This document shows, piece by piece, positions 56,586 to 64,000 of a DNA stretch of 64,000 nucleotides. Position 1 is the stretch's first letter. Each line of letters begins with the position of its first letter. Source of the stretch: Mycolicibacterium mageritense (GTDB taxonomy: Bacteria > Actinomycetota > Actinomycetes > Mycobacteriales > Mycobacteriaceae); contig NZ_AP022567.1 of NCBI RefSeq assembly GCF_010727475.1, positions 4,836,001-4,900,000 on the forward strand. The letters are read 5' to 3'. A program made the position numbers and the translations under genes. The notes beneath the pieces were generated by a model. That model saw nothing but the letters and a program-made list of their open reading frames with translations, was not told where the DNA came from and searched no databases.

Positions 56586-57058
56586 CCGAGCTGCAGCGCG
56601 GTCAATTGCCAACGGGTGCCGTCGAATTCGACCCTGGCGGCGATGGCGCGGACGCGGGGACCGCGCGTGTAGGTGGCGAACACCTCGGCCGCCGCGGCCG
56701 TCTCGGCGGCCCGCAGGCGTACCCGCCGTAGCGTGGCCGTCGTCGCGTGCCGTGCGTGCGTGAACGCGACGACCACGTCGACAAGCGGTGGCCTCATCAA
56801 CGGCCGCAGTTGGGCGGGCGGGCGGCGCCGGTCGACCACCTCCAGCACGCGGCGCAGCGCCATGTCGGCGAACTGCGTGGCGCCGGTGTGCGGCGGATGC
56901 TCGCGCGGTGGTTCGACCAACCGCAACCGGCGCGGATTGTGCCGGTGCAGGTTGGTCGGGGCCGGGCACAATTCCGGCGTGCCGAGCCGGTGCGGCGGCG
57001 GTTCGTAGTCGATCACCGGTGAGGTGATCGGCGGTTGCTCGGGCGTTTTCTCGGGCAT
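56582..57058 (-). CDS. Rv3235-family protein
   Basis: A 158-residue Arg/Pro-rich protein with the C-terminal Rv3235-type (DUF6459) domain (AAEVFATYTRGPRVRAIAAR, then TRWQLTALQ), as found beside secA in mycobacteria. Its role is unknown. ATG 57058 was picked; a GTG two codons upstream is possible. It is convergent with secA1 and divergent from the WS/DGAT-like gene. Confidence 0.8.
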
Positions 57059-57253
57059 GGGCACGGCAGACTCCAGCGGGTCACAGGACAGGACACATCT
57101 GCTGGAGAGGTGCAGATCACCCCATCCTCGCACGCCCCGGCAGCGCTGGGCGCAGCAATGCTGGGCGGTCGCGGTGTACCCGTGATGCGGGTTGACAGGG
57201 CTGACGGTTACCGTGACGGGGTTCAACGCGAGTGAAGGGGAGGTTGGCGCCGC

Positions 57254-58663
57254 ATGGTGAGCAGGCTGTCGGCGTCCGACGCATCGTTTTTCCACCTGGA
57301 GAACTCCTCCACGCCGATGTACGTCGGTTCGCTGTCCATCCTGCGTAAGCCGCGCGCCGGGTTGAGTTACGAGACCCTGCTGGCGACCGTCGAACAGCGG
57401 TTGCCGCAGATCCCGCGGTACCGGCAGAAGGTCCGCGAGGTCACGTTGGGCCTGGCCCGCCCGGTGTGGGTGGACGACCCGGACTTCGACATCACCTACC
57501 ACATCCGCCGCTCAGCGCTGCCGTCCCCGGGCAGTGACGCCCAGTTGCACGATCTGGTTGCCCGGCTGGGTTCCCGCCCGCTGGACCGCACCCGGCCGCT
57601 GTGGGAGATGTACCTGGTCGAAGGGCTCACCAAGAACCGGATCGCGATCTACACCAAGACGCATCAGGCGCTCGTGAACGGCATGACCGCACTCGAGATC
57701 GGCCACGTCATCGCCGACCGGACGCAGAAGCCGCCCGAGTTCGGGGAGGACATCTGGATCCCGGCGCGCGAGCCGAGTGACCGGCAGCTGGTGATGGGCG
57801 CGATAGGGGAGTGGATCACCCGCCCGACGAGCCAGCTCGCGGCCGTGCGCGACGCGGTGACCGAGCTTGCCACCAATTCCAGCGAGCTGGCCGCGGTCGG
57901 CCGCCGGGTCGCCGACGTGGCCCGTACCGTCGCGCGCGGCACCGCGCCGAGCAGCCCGCTCAACACGAGGGTTTCGCGCAATCGCCGGTTCTCGGTGGCC
58001 AACCACCGGCTTGAGGACTACCGGCTGGTGCGGGCGCGCTACGACTGCGACATCAACGACGTCGTACTCGCGGTCGTCGCCGGGGCGTTGCGCAACTGGC
58101 TGCTGTCCCGCGGCGAACCGGTGACCCCCAGCACGACGGTGCGTGCGATGGCGCCCATGTCGGTCTATCCCGACGCCGAACTCGACTCGACCGGGCCCGG
58201 CCAGGCCATCAGCGAGGTGTCGCCGTTCCTGGTGGATCTACCCGTCGGCGAGGGCAACCCCGTGGTGCGGCTGTCGCAGATCGCCCATGCCACCGAATCC
58301 CATTCCACCGCAGCCAGTCTGGTCGACGCCCGGACCATCGTGACGCTGTCGGGGTTCGCGCCGCCGACCTTGCACGCCATGGGGATCCGGGTCGCGACCG
58401 GCTTTTCGGCCCGGCTGTTCAACCTGTTGATCACCAACGTGCCCGGCGCGCAGAAACAGATGTACGTCGCGGGCACCAAGCTGCTGGAAACGTATGCGGT
58501 GCCGCCGCTGCTGCACAACCAGGTGCTGGCGATCGGTGTCACGTCCTACAACGGGATGCTGTACTACGGCATCAACGCCGACCGTGACGCCATGAGCGAT
58601 GTCGACGTGGTTCCGAGCCTGCTGAGGGAGTCGCTCGACGAGGTGTTGGAAGCGGCGCGGTGA
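57254..58663 (+). CDS. tgs3: WS/DGAT acyltransferase-like protein (Rv3234c/Tgs3-like), altered active site
   Basis: A 469-residue protein of the wax-ester synthase/diacylglycerol acyltransferase family. Usual landmarks are present: LSASDASFFHLENSSTPMYV, read in two parts, at the N-terminus, the PLWEMYLVEGL segment, and NVPGAQKQMYVAG late. The catalytic HHxxxDG motif is changed to H137-Q138-xxx-N142-G143. The second His, thought to be the base, is a Gln here, so acyltransfer may be lost or altered. ATG 57254 has GGAGG 10 bases before it. Confidence 0.87.
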   Translation: MVSRLSASDASFFHLENSSTPMYVGSLSILRKPRAGLSYETLLATVEQRLPQIPRYRQKVREVTLGLARPVWVDDPDFDITYHIRRSALPSPGSDAQLHDLVARLGSRPLDRTRPLWEMYLVEGLTKNRIAIYTKTHQALVNGMTALEIGHVIADRTQKPPEFGEDIWIPAREPSDRQLVMGAIGEWITRPTSQLAAVRDAVTELATNSSELAAVGRRVADVARTVARGTAPSSPLNTRVSRNRRFSVANHRLEDYRLVRARYDCDINDVVLAVVAGALRNWLLSRGEPVTPSTTVRAMAPMSVYPDAELDSTGPGQAISEVSPFLVDLPVGEGNPVVRLSQIAHATESHSTAASLVDARTIVTLSGFAPPTLHAMGIRVATGFSARLFNLLITNVPGAQKQMYVAGTKLLETYAVPPLLHNQVLAIGVTSYNGMLYYGINADRDAMSDVDVVPSLLRESLDEVLEAAR

Positions 58664-58698
58664 GCGGCCGAACCGGTGCCGGCAAACGTCACGCCTAT

Positions 58699-58727
58699 TT
58701 GACCTGAGGCCCGACTCGCGGTCTGAT
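58699..58727 (+). promoter_or_regulatory. Promoter of the BCCT gene
   Basis: TTGACC, 17 bases, TCTGAT, then 9 bases to ATG 58737, so the transcript would have almost no leader. Confidence 0.5.
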
Positions 58728-58736
58728 GAATTCACC

Positions 58737-60503
58737 ATGACCGCTGAGATACGAAAAAGTAGATCCGCCAAGAACACGCAAGAAGCCAAGAAAACAGAAA
58801 AAGCACTCAAGTCGCCGACCGGTGAAGTGGTGCCGCACCACCCCGTGCTCGACGTACCGGTCGAGCACAAGGCCTACACCCGCTCAGAGGGGCTCGACTG
58901 GGTGGTTTTCGGGGTCACGGCCCTGATCGCGTTCGGATTCCTGGTGTGGGGATTCGTCAGCACCGATTCGCTCGCATCGGCATCGACCAGCGCACTGGCG
59001 TGGGTGATGGACAAGACGGGTTGGCTGTTCGTCCTGACGGCATCGGGATTCGTGGTGTTCGTGGTGTGGCTTGCGATGAGCCGCTACGGCAACATCCCGC
59101 TGGGCCGCGACGACGAGGAACCGGAATTCCGCACCGTGTCGTGGATCGCGATGATGTTCAGTGCCGGTATGGGTATCGGCCTGATGTTCTTCGGGGTCTC
59201 CGAACCGCTGTCGCATTTCGCCACCCCGCCGCCGGGAACCGGACCGGCAGGAAATCCTGACGCGGCGCAGACCGCGATGGCCACCACGATGTTCCACTGG
59301 ACCCTGCATCCGTGGGGCATCTACGCCGTCGTCGGCCTGGCCATCGCCTACGGGGTCTACCGCAAGGGCAGGCTGCAGCTGATCAGCGCGGCGTTCGAGC
59401 CGCTGCTGGGGGAGCGCGCCAACGGGCCGTGGGGCAAGGTCATCGACATGCTGGCGATCTTCGCCACGCTGTTCGGGTCGGCGGCCTCACTCGGCCTGGG
59501 TGCGTTGCAGATCCGCAGTGGTCTGCACATCGTGGCAGGCGTCGGGGAGACCGGAAACGCCATCCTGATCGTGATCATCTCGGTTCTCACCGTCGCGTTC
59601 GTGCTGTCGGCGGTGTCGGGTGTCGCCCGCGGCATCCAGTGGCTGTCCAACATCAACATGGTCCTGGCCGTCACCCTTGCGTTTTTCATCTTCGTGGTCG
59701 GGCCGACCGTTTTCATGTTCAACCTGGTGCCCACGTCCATCGGCAGTTACGTGCAAGATCTGGCGATGATGTCGGCCCGCACCGGGGCCGAAGGGCCGGA
59801 TGTCAACGCGTGGCTGCAGACCTGGACCATCTTCTACTGGGCGTGGTGGATCTCCTGGACCCCGTTCGTCGGCATGTTCATCGCCCGCATCTCACGGGGG
59901 CGCACCATCCGGCAGTTCGTCGCGGGTGTGCTGTTGGTGCCGAGTGTGGTGTCGCTGATCTGGTTCTGCGTCTTCGGCGGCGCGGCCATCCACGAGCAGC
60001 AGAACGGTGTGGACCTGGCCGGGGAGGGCAGCGTCGAACAGCAGCTGTTCAGCCTGCTCGACCAGTATCCGCTCGCGACGGTGGCAAGCATCCTGGTGAT
60101 GCTGCTGGTGGCAATCTTCTTCGTGTCGGGTGCCGACGCCGCGTCGATCGTGATGGGCTCGCTGTCCGAGCGGGGCACCATCAAGCCGACGCGGCCGACG
60201 GTCATCTTCTGGGGTGTCGCGACCGGTGCGGTCGCGGCGGTCATGTTGCTGGTGGGCGGCGCCGACGCGCTCAACGGCCTGCAGACCATCACGATCATCG
60301 CCGCGCTGCCGTTCGTGGTGGTCATGATCGGGCTCGCGGTCGCGTTGGTGCGCGATCTGCGCAGTGACCCGCTGGTGGTGCGGCGGCGCTACGCGGTCGA
60401 AGCCGTCAACGACGCGGTGGTCGCGGGCGTGACGCAGCACGGTGACGATTTCGTGATCGCGGTCGAGAAGGATCCAGGCGCCGACAAAACCACGGACGGC
60501 TAA
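58737..60503 (+). CDS. BCCT-family transporter (glycine betaine/choline/carnitine type)
   Basis: A 588-residue sodium- or proton-coupled carrier with 12 helices. The family motif GMGIGLMFFGVSEPLSHF and the Trp-rich helix WTIFYWAWWISWTPFVGMF form the substrate box. The N-terminal 35 residues are Lys-rich (KNTQEAKKTEKALKS), as in osmosensing BetP, but with more A/T-rich codons than neighbours. Betaine or a related osmolyte is likely. Confidence 0.9.
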   Translation: MTAEIRKSRSAKNTQEAKKTEKALKSPTGEVVPHHPVLDVPVEHKAYTRSEGLDWVVFGVTALIAFGFLVWGFVSTDSLASASTSALAWVMDKTGWLFVLTASGFVVFVVWLAMSRYGNIPLGRDDEEPEFRTVSWIAMMFSAGMGIGLMFFGVSEPLSHFATPPPGTGPAGNPDAAQTAMATTMFHWTLHPWGIYAVVGLAIAYGVYRKGRLQLISAAFEPLLGERANGPWGKVIDMLAIFATLFGSAASLGLGALQIRSGLHIVAGVGETGNAILIVIISVLTVAFVLSAVSGVARGIQWLSNINMVLAVTLAFFIFVVGPTVFMFNLVPTSIGSYVQDLAMMSARTGAEGPDVNAWLQTWTIFYWAWWISWTPFVGMFIARISRGRTIRQFVAGVLLVPSVVSLIWFCVFGGAAIHEQQNGVDLAGEGSVEQQLFSLLDQYPLATVASILVMLLVAIFFVSGADAASIVMGSLSERGTIKPTRPTVIFWGVATGAVAAVMLLVGGADALNGLQTITIIAALPFVVVMIGLAVALVRDLRSDPLVVRRRYAVEAVNDAVVAGVTQHGDDFVIAVEKDPGADKTTDG

Positions 60504-60512
60504 TCTCGCGGG

Positions 60513-61010
60513 GTGCGTGTGTACATCCCGACGACCCTGGCCGCCCTGCAGCAACTCGTCGACGACCGGTCGTTGCGGGTGGTGAACGGGACGGCCTTTG
60601 CGGTCACCCCGACGCTGCGGGAGGCTTACTCCCACGGCGACGACGACGAGCTCGCCGAGGTCGCGTTGCGCGATGCCGCGCTGGCATCGCTGCGCCTGAT
60701 CGCGACGGGCGGGCCGTCCGAGCTGCAGCCGCGGCGGGCCGTGGTGGTGGCCGATGCGGACGGTGTCACCGCGCGCCCGGACCTGGACGACGCCGTGGTG
60801 CGGCTGTCCGGCCCGGTGCCCATCGATGCGGTGGTCGCCGTCTACGTCGACAACGCCGATGCCGAGCCGGCTGTGCTGGCCGCGGTCGACGTCGTCGACG
60901 AAGCGGATCTGGGCGACGAGGATGCCGAGCTCACCGTCGGGGACGCGCAAGATCACGACCTGGCGTGGTACGCGCCGCAAGAGCTGCCGTTCCTGCTCGA
61001 GCTGCTCTGA
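60513..61010 (+). CDS. DUF6912 family protein (Rv3231c-like)
   Basis: A 165-residue acidic protein opening with MRVYIPTTLAALQQLVDD, a hallmark of this mycobacterial family. No catalytic motif recognised; the strand order suggests an alpha/beta fold. GTG 60513 is 9 bases after the BCCT stop. Function unknown. Confidence 0.85.
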   Translation: MRVYIPTTLAALQQLVDDRSLRVVNGTAFAVTPTLREAYSHGDDDELAEVALRDAALASLRLIATGGPSELQPRRAVVVADADGVTARPDLDDAVVRLSGPVPIDAVVAVYVDNADAEPAVLAAVDVVDEADLGDEDAELTVGDAQDHDLAWYAPQELPFLLELL

Positions 61011-61035
61011 CCCGCTACGAGACAAGGGGATTCCG

Positions 61036-62475
61036 TTGCGGAATCTGCACATCATCGCGGCCCTCTCACTGATGCTCGCCGGCGTCGGATGTTCGCCCGG
61101 CGGCGACAGACCCGGAGCGACGAGTGCGCCACCACCGGCCGGATCGAGCCCGTCGGCGCGGACCCCCGGCCCGGGCGGCGACAACGCCGCGGCCGATGGC
61201 GATCCGGCGCCCGCGCCGGTGGAGTTCCGCAACGTGCGGATCTTCGACGGCCGCAGCGCCACCCTCTCGGCGCCGTCGAATGTCCTGGTGAAGGGCAACC
61301 GCATCGACAAGATCTCGACCGAGCCACTGCCGCCCGAGCCCGGCGCCACGGTCATCGACGGGGGCGGCCGCACGTTGATGCCCGGGCTCATCGACAACCA
61401 CTGGCACACCATGCTCGTGCGCCCGCCGGTGACCCAGCTGACGACCTTGGATCCCGGATACCTGAACCTGTTGGCGGGCGCCGAGGCCACCGACACGTTG
61501 ATGCGTGGCTTCACCACGGTCCGCGATCTCGGCGGTCCGAGTTTCGGCCTCAAGCGCGCCATCGACGAGGGCGTCATCGACGGCCCGCGCATCTTCCCGT
61601 CGGGCGCCATCATCACGGTCACGAGCGGGCACGGAGATTTCCGGACACCCGCGGACCTGCCGCGCAATCCCGGTGGGAACCTGTCGCATCAGGAGGAACT
61701 CGGTGCCGCAATGGTCGCCGACAGCCCAGACGAGGTGCGGATGCGCACGCGCGAGCAGTTGTTTCAGGGCGCGTCGCAGATCAAACTGACCGCGGGCGGC
61801 GGGGTGTCGTCGCCGCACAGCCCGCTCGACGTCACGACGTTCACCGAACCCGAGCTGCGGGCGGCCACCGAGGCCGCCGCAAACTGGGGCACGTATGTGA
61901 CGGTGCACGCGTACACGCCGCAGACCATCCAGCAGGCGATCCGTGCCGGTGTGATGTGCGTCGAGCACGCGCACCTGATGGACGAGGCGACGGCAAAAGA
62001 GATGGCGGACAACAACATCTGGCTGAGTACTCAGCCCATCCCGGCCGAGATGATCGGCGCGTTCCCGCCGGGCTCCGATGAGGCCGCCAAGGCCAAGGAA
62101 ATCGTCGACGGTGTCGCGAACGTCTATCAGTTGGCCCGCAAGTACAAGCTCAAGACGGCGTTCGGCACCGACATCCTGTTCTCGCCGCAACTCGCGCCCA
62201 AGCAGGGGGCGCTGCTGGCGGGGCTCGGCAGGTGGTTCTCGCCCGCCGAGACGTTGACGATGGCGACCGCCACCAACGGCGAACTGCTGGCGATGTCGGG
62301 CAAGCGCAGCCCGTACCCCGGGAAGCTCGGGGTGGTGGAGCAGGGCGCGCTGGCCGACCTGCTGCTGGTGGACGGGGATCCGCTGAGCAATCTGCAGCTG
62401 ATCGCCGACCCGGGCCGCAACTTCAAGATCATCATGAAGGACGGAAAGGTGTACAAGAACACCCTGCCGGCGTAG
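61036..62475 (+). CDS. Amidohydrolase-family lipoprotein
   Basis: A 479-residue secreted metal-dependent hydrolase. A signal peptide ends in a lipobox (LAGVGC). Metal ligands are in NHWHTML (HxH), QIKLTAGGG (Lys, probably carbamylated), VHAYTP, EHAHLMD and FGTDI, as in the prolidase/imidazolonepropionase-like group. Start is TTG 61036 with AAGGGGA 5 bases before it; no ATG or GTG fits better. Substrate unknown, perhaps dipeptides. Confidence 0.85.
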   Translation: MRNLHIIAALSLMLAGVGCSPGGDRPGATSAPPPAGSSPSARTPGPGGDNAAADGDPAPAPVEFRNVRIFDGRSATLSAPSNVLVKGNRIDKISTEPLPPEPGATVIDGGGRTLMPGLIDNHWHTMLVRPPVTQLTTLDPGYLNLLAGAEATDTLMRGFTTVRDLGGPSFGLKRAIDEGVIDGPRIFPSGAIITVTSGHGDFRTPADLPRNPGGNLSHQEELGAAMVADSPDEVRMRTREQLFQGASQIKLTAGGGVSSPHSPLDVTTFTEPELRAATEAAANWGTYVTVHAYTPQTIQQAIRAGVMCVEHAHLMDEATAKEMADNNIWLSTQPIPAEMIGAFPPGSDEAAKAKEIVDGVANVYQLARKYKLKTAFGTDILFSPQLAPKQGALLAGLGRWFSPAETLTMATATNGELLAMSGKRSPYPGKLGVVEQGALADLLLVDGDPLSNLQLIADPGRNFKIIMKDGKVYKNTLPA

Positions 62476-62526
62476 CCCTGCCTCCGTAAGCTCAAGTCAG
62501 TACCGTTGATCAGGACCGTGGACTAG

Positions 62527-62560
62527 CTACGGCACCGTAGGTTACGGTACCGTAGGTTCC
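62527..62560 (+). promoter_or_regulatory. Repeated CGTAGGTT operator before the reductase
   Basis: ACCGTAGGTT occurs at 62534-62543 and 62549-62558, 15 bases apart. CTACGG-CA-CCGTAG (62527-62540) and TACGGTACCGTA (62543-62554) are perfect inverted repeats. It lies directly before the GTG start at 62562. The motif CGTAGGTTAC recurs before the desaturase gene. Confidence 0.65.
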
Positions 62561-62561
62561 C

Positions 62562-63710
62562 GTGGCCAAGAACTACATCAAGGTCTCGGCCAATGTGGCC
62601 GACACCGTCCGACCCACAGTCGCAGGCGCCAAGCAGCGACCGGGTTGGCATGCGCTCCGGACCATCGCGGGACGGATCACCACACCGCTGCTGCCCGACG
62701 ACTACCTGAAGCTGGCCAACCCGCTGTGGTCGGCCCGCGAGCTGCGCGGCCGCGTGCTGGAGGTCCGGCAGGAGACCGAGGATTCCGCCACGCTGGTGAT
62801 CAAGCCGGGCTGGGGTTTCTCGTTCGACTACGAACCCGGCCAGTACGTCGGCATCGGTGTCCTGCTCGAGGGGCGCTGGCGCTGGCGGTCGTACTCGCTG
62901 ACCTCGCCCGCCGAGAAGGGCTCTGCGGGCGGCCCGCGCACCATCACCATCACGGTCAAGGCCATGCCAGAGGGCTTCCTGTCCTCGCATCTGGTCAACG
63001 GGCTGGCGCCGGGCACCATCGTGCGGTTGGCCGCTCCGCAGGGCAATTTCGTCATGCCCGACCCGGCGCCCGCCTCGGTGATGTTCTTGACTGCGGGCTC
63101 TGGCATCACCCCGGTGATCTCGATGCTGCGTACCCTGGTGCGTCGCGATCAGATCACCGATATCGTCCACTTGCACTCGGCGCCAACGGAATCCGACATG
63201 CTGTTCGCCGAGGAACTGGCGGGGCTGGAGAAGTCCCATCCGGGCTACCGGCTACAGTTGCGCACCACACGGACCCAGGGCCGGCTCGACCTGTCCCGGC
63301 TGGCCGACGTGGTCGCAGACTGGCGGGACCGCCAGACCTGGGCGTGCGGGCCCGAAGGCATGCTCAACGACGCCGAAAAGGTGTGGGCAGGCGCGGGAAT
63401 CCCGGACAATCTGCACCTGGAGCGGTTCGCGGTGTCGCGCGCCGCGCCACATGGTGCTGGCGGCACTGTGACCTTCGAGCGCAGCGGCAAGGAGATCGAG
63501 GTCGATGGCGCCACGCCGTTGATGGATGCAGGGGAGCAGGTCGGAATCCGGATGCCGTTCGGCTGCCGGATGGGCATCTGCCAATCCTGCGTCGTGGGTC
63601 TGGTCGACGGGCACGTGCGTGACTTGCGCACGGGCGTCGAACACGACCCGGGAACCCGGATTCAGACGTGCGTCTCGGCTGCTTCCGGCGACTGTGTACT
63701 GGACGTTTAG
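62562..63710 (+). CDS. Ferredoxin-NAD(P)H reductase of the DesA3 system (Rv3230c-like)
   Basis: A 382-residue electron carrier that passes electrons from NADPH to the DesA3 stearoyl-CoA desaturase. FAD-binding RWRSYSLTSP (residues about 108-117) and the NAD segment FLTAGSGITPVISML are clear. The C-terminal plant-type 2Fe-2S domain has FGCRMGICQSC and a later TCVSAA supplying the four Cys. GTG 62562 follows the operator with no room for a usual ribosome site, so it may be leaderless. Confidence 0.93.
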   Translation: MAKNYIKVSANVADTVRPTVAGAKQRPGWHALRTIAGRITTPLLPDDYLKLANPLWSARELRGRVLEVRQETEDSATLVIKPGWGFSFDYEPGQYVGIGVLLEGRWRWRSYSLTSPAEKGSAGGPRTITITVKAMPEGFLSSHLVNGLAPGTIVRLAAPQGNFVMPDPAPASVMFLTAGSGITPVISMLRTLVRRDQITDIVHLHSAPTESDMLFAEELAGLEKSHPGYRLQLRTTRTQGRLDLSRLADVVADWRDRQTWACGPEGMLNDAEKVWAGAGIPDNLHLERFAVSRAAPHGAGGTVTFERSGKEIEVDGATPLMDAGEQVGIRMPFGCRMGICQSCVVGLVDGHVRDLRTGVEHDPGTRIQTCVSAASGDCVLDV

Positions 63711-63723
63711 GTTTTACTGACTG

Positions 63724-63761
63724 GTAACCTACGCATTCGTAGGTTACGCTACCGTAGGTAG
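63724..63761 (+). promoter_or_regulatory. Repeated CGTAGGTTAC operator before the desaturase
   Basis: GTAACCTACG (63724-63733) and CGTAGGTTAC (63738-63747) are perfect 10-base arms around CATT. A third half-site ACCGTAGGT is at 63751-63759. The motif is shared with the site at 62527-62560. Confidence 0.75.
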
Positions 63762-63778
63762 ACGAGAGGAGGCTGACG

Positions 63779-64000
63779 ATGGCTATCACCGACGTTCCCG
63801 CGTTCGCGCATCTGACCGATGCCGATATCGAGAACCTGGGCATCGAGCTCGATGCGATCCGTCAGGACATCGAAGACTCCCGCGGGGAGCGCGATGCGCG
63901 CTACATCCGCCGCACCATCGCCGCCCAGCGCGCCCTTGAGGTGTCCGGCCGGCTGATGTTGGCGGCCAGCTCGCGCCGCTCTGCCTGGTGGGCGGGCACC
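63779..64000 (+). CDS. desA3: Fatty-acid desaturase DesA3, N-terminal part (3' end outside window)
   Basis: The first 74 residues are in the window. MAITDVPAFAHLTDADIENL and the following RDARYIRRTIAAQRALEV are typical of DesA3-type stearoyl-CoA delta9-desaturases; the histidine boxes lie beyond the window. ATG 63779 has GAGGAGG 8 bases before it. It follows its reductase gene, sharing the operator motif, which supports the identity. Confidence 0.85.
   Translation, partial: MAITDVPAFAHLTDADIENLGIELDAIRQDIEDSRGERDARYIRRTIAAQRALEVSGRLMLAASSRRSAWWAGT

Overview
The window looks like the chromosome of a rapidly growing mycobacterium (Mycolicibacterium, close to M. smegmatis). It is GC-rich, uses many GTG starts, and has many start codons 6-8 bases after a TANNNT -10 box (leaderless genes). 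From about 14.5 kb to the right end the gene order follows, in mirror orientation, the M. tuberculosis block from birA (Rv3279c) to desA3 (Rv3229c). That block includes FbiA/FbiB (coenzyme F420), WhiB2, MtrAB-LpqB, SecA1 and arabinogalactan-linker enzymes, all of which identify the genus. Homology statements come from reading the translations; no database search was run.

Layout. 0-5.4 kb: an accessory stress island holding a hydrolase fragment, DUF6766, a low-affinity iron permease, a GAF protein, an unassigned protein, a hemerythrin, a manganese catalase, an SRPBCC protein and a DUF3040 protein. At least three promoters here match the SigF pattern GTTT-N15-GGGTA. 5.5-8.2 kb: maf, accE5 and accD5 (acyl-CoA carboxylase). 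8.2-14.5 kb: an accessory block between accD5 and birA, with a PucR-type regulator followed by an operon of an NTF2-like protein, an acyl-CoA ligase, a KstD-like flavoprotein and a KshA-like Rieske oxygenase, probably for steroid or terpenoid ring attack. 14.5-24.4 kb: birA, a PH-domain protein, gtrA, purK-purE, a TetR regulator with its operator and fadE25, a pyruvate-oxidase-like ThDP enzyme, a TIGR03089 protein and an LCP cell-wall ligase. 24.5-31.9 kb: rmlD-wbbL-manC, a NUDIX gene, fbiB-fbiA, whiB2, a metallopeptidase-like gene and DUF3499. 32-42.7 kb: phosphomannomutase, a TobH-like gene, manA, an FAD oxidoreductase, an amino-acid permease, the alkB-rubA-rubB-tetR alkane operon and sahH. 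42.8-53.6 kb: a lipase, a small HAD protein, tmk, a PLP decarboxylase, mtrA-mtrB-lpqB, a conserved unknown, comF and hpf. 53.7-64 kb: secA1, an Rv3235-type gene, a WS/DGAT-like gene with an altered active site, a BCCT transporter, a DUF6912 gene, an amidohydrolase lipoprotein, and the reductase-desaturase pair of the DesA3 system. The desaturase is cut by the window end.

How the genes work together. Several blocks serve envelope synthesis: the rhamnosyl linker (rmlD, wbbL, LCP), mannose donors (manC, phosphomannomutase, manA) and lipid precursors (accD5/E5, desaturase). Others run lipid and hydrocarbon catabolism (fadE25, alkB operon, KstD/KshA cassette). MtrAB, WhiB2 and SecA1 cover division, signalling and secretion.

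Regulatory DNA is unusually readable. It includes SigF promoters, palindromic operators beside the regulators for accD5, fadE25 and alkB, a repeated CGTAGGTTAC motif before both the reductase and desaturase genes, and two long perfect inverted repeats at gene ends. No tRNA, rRNA, CRISPR array, insertion sequence or prophage was seen.
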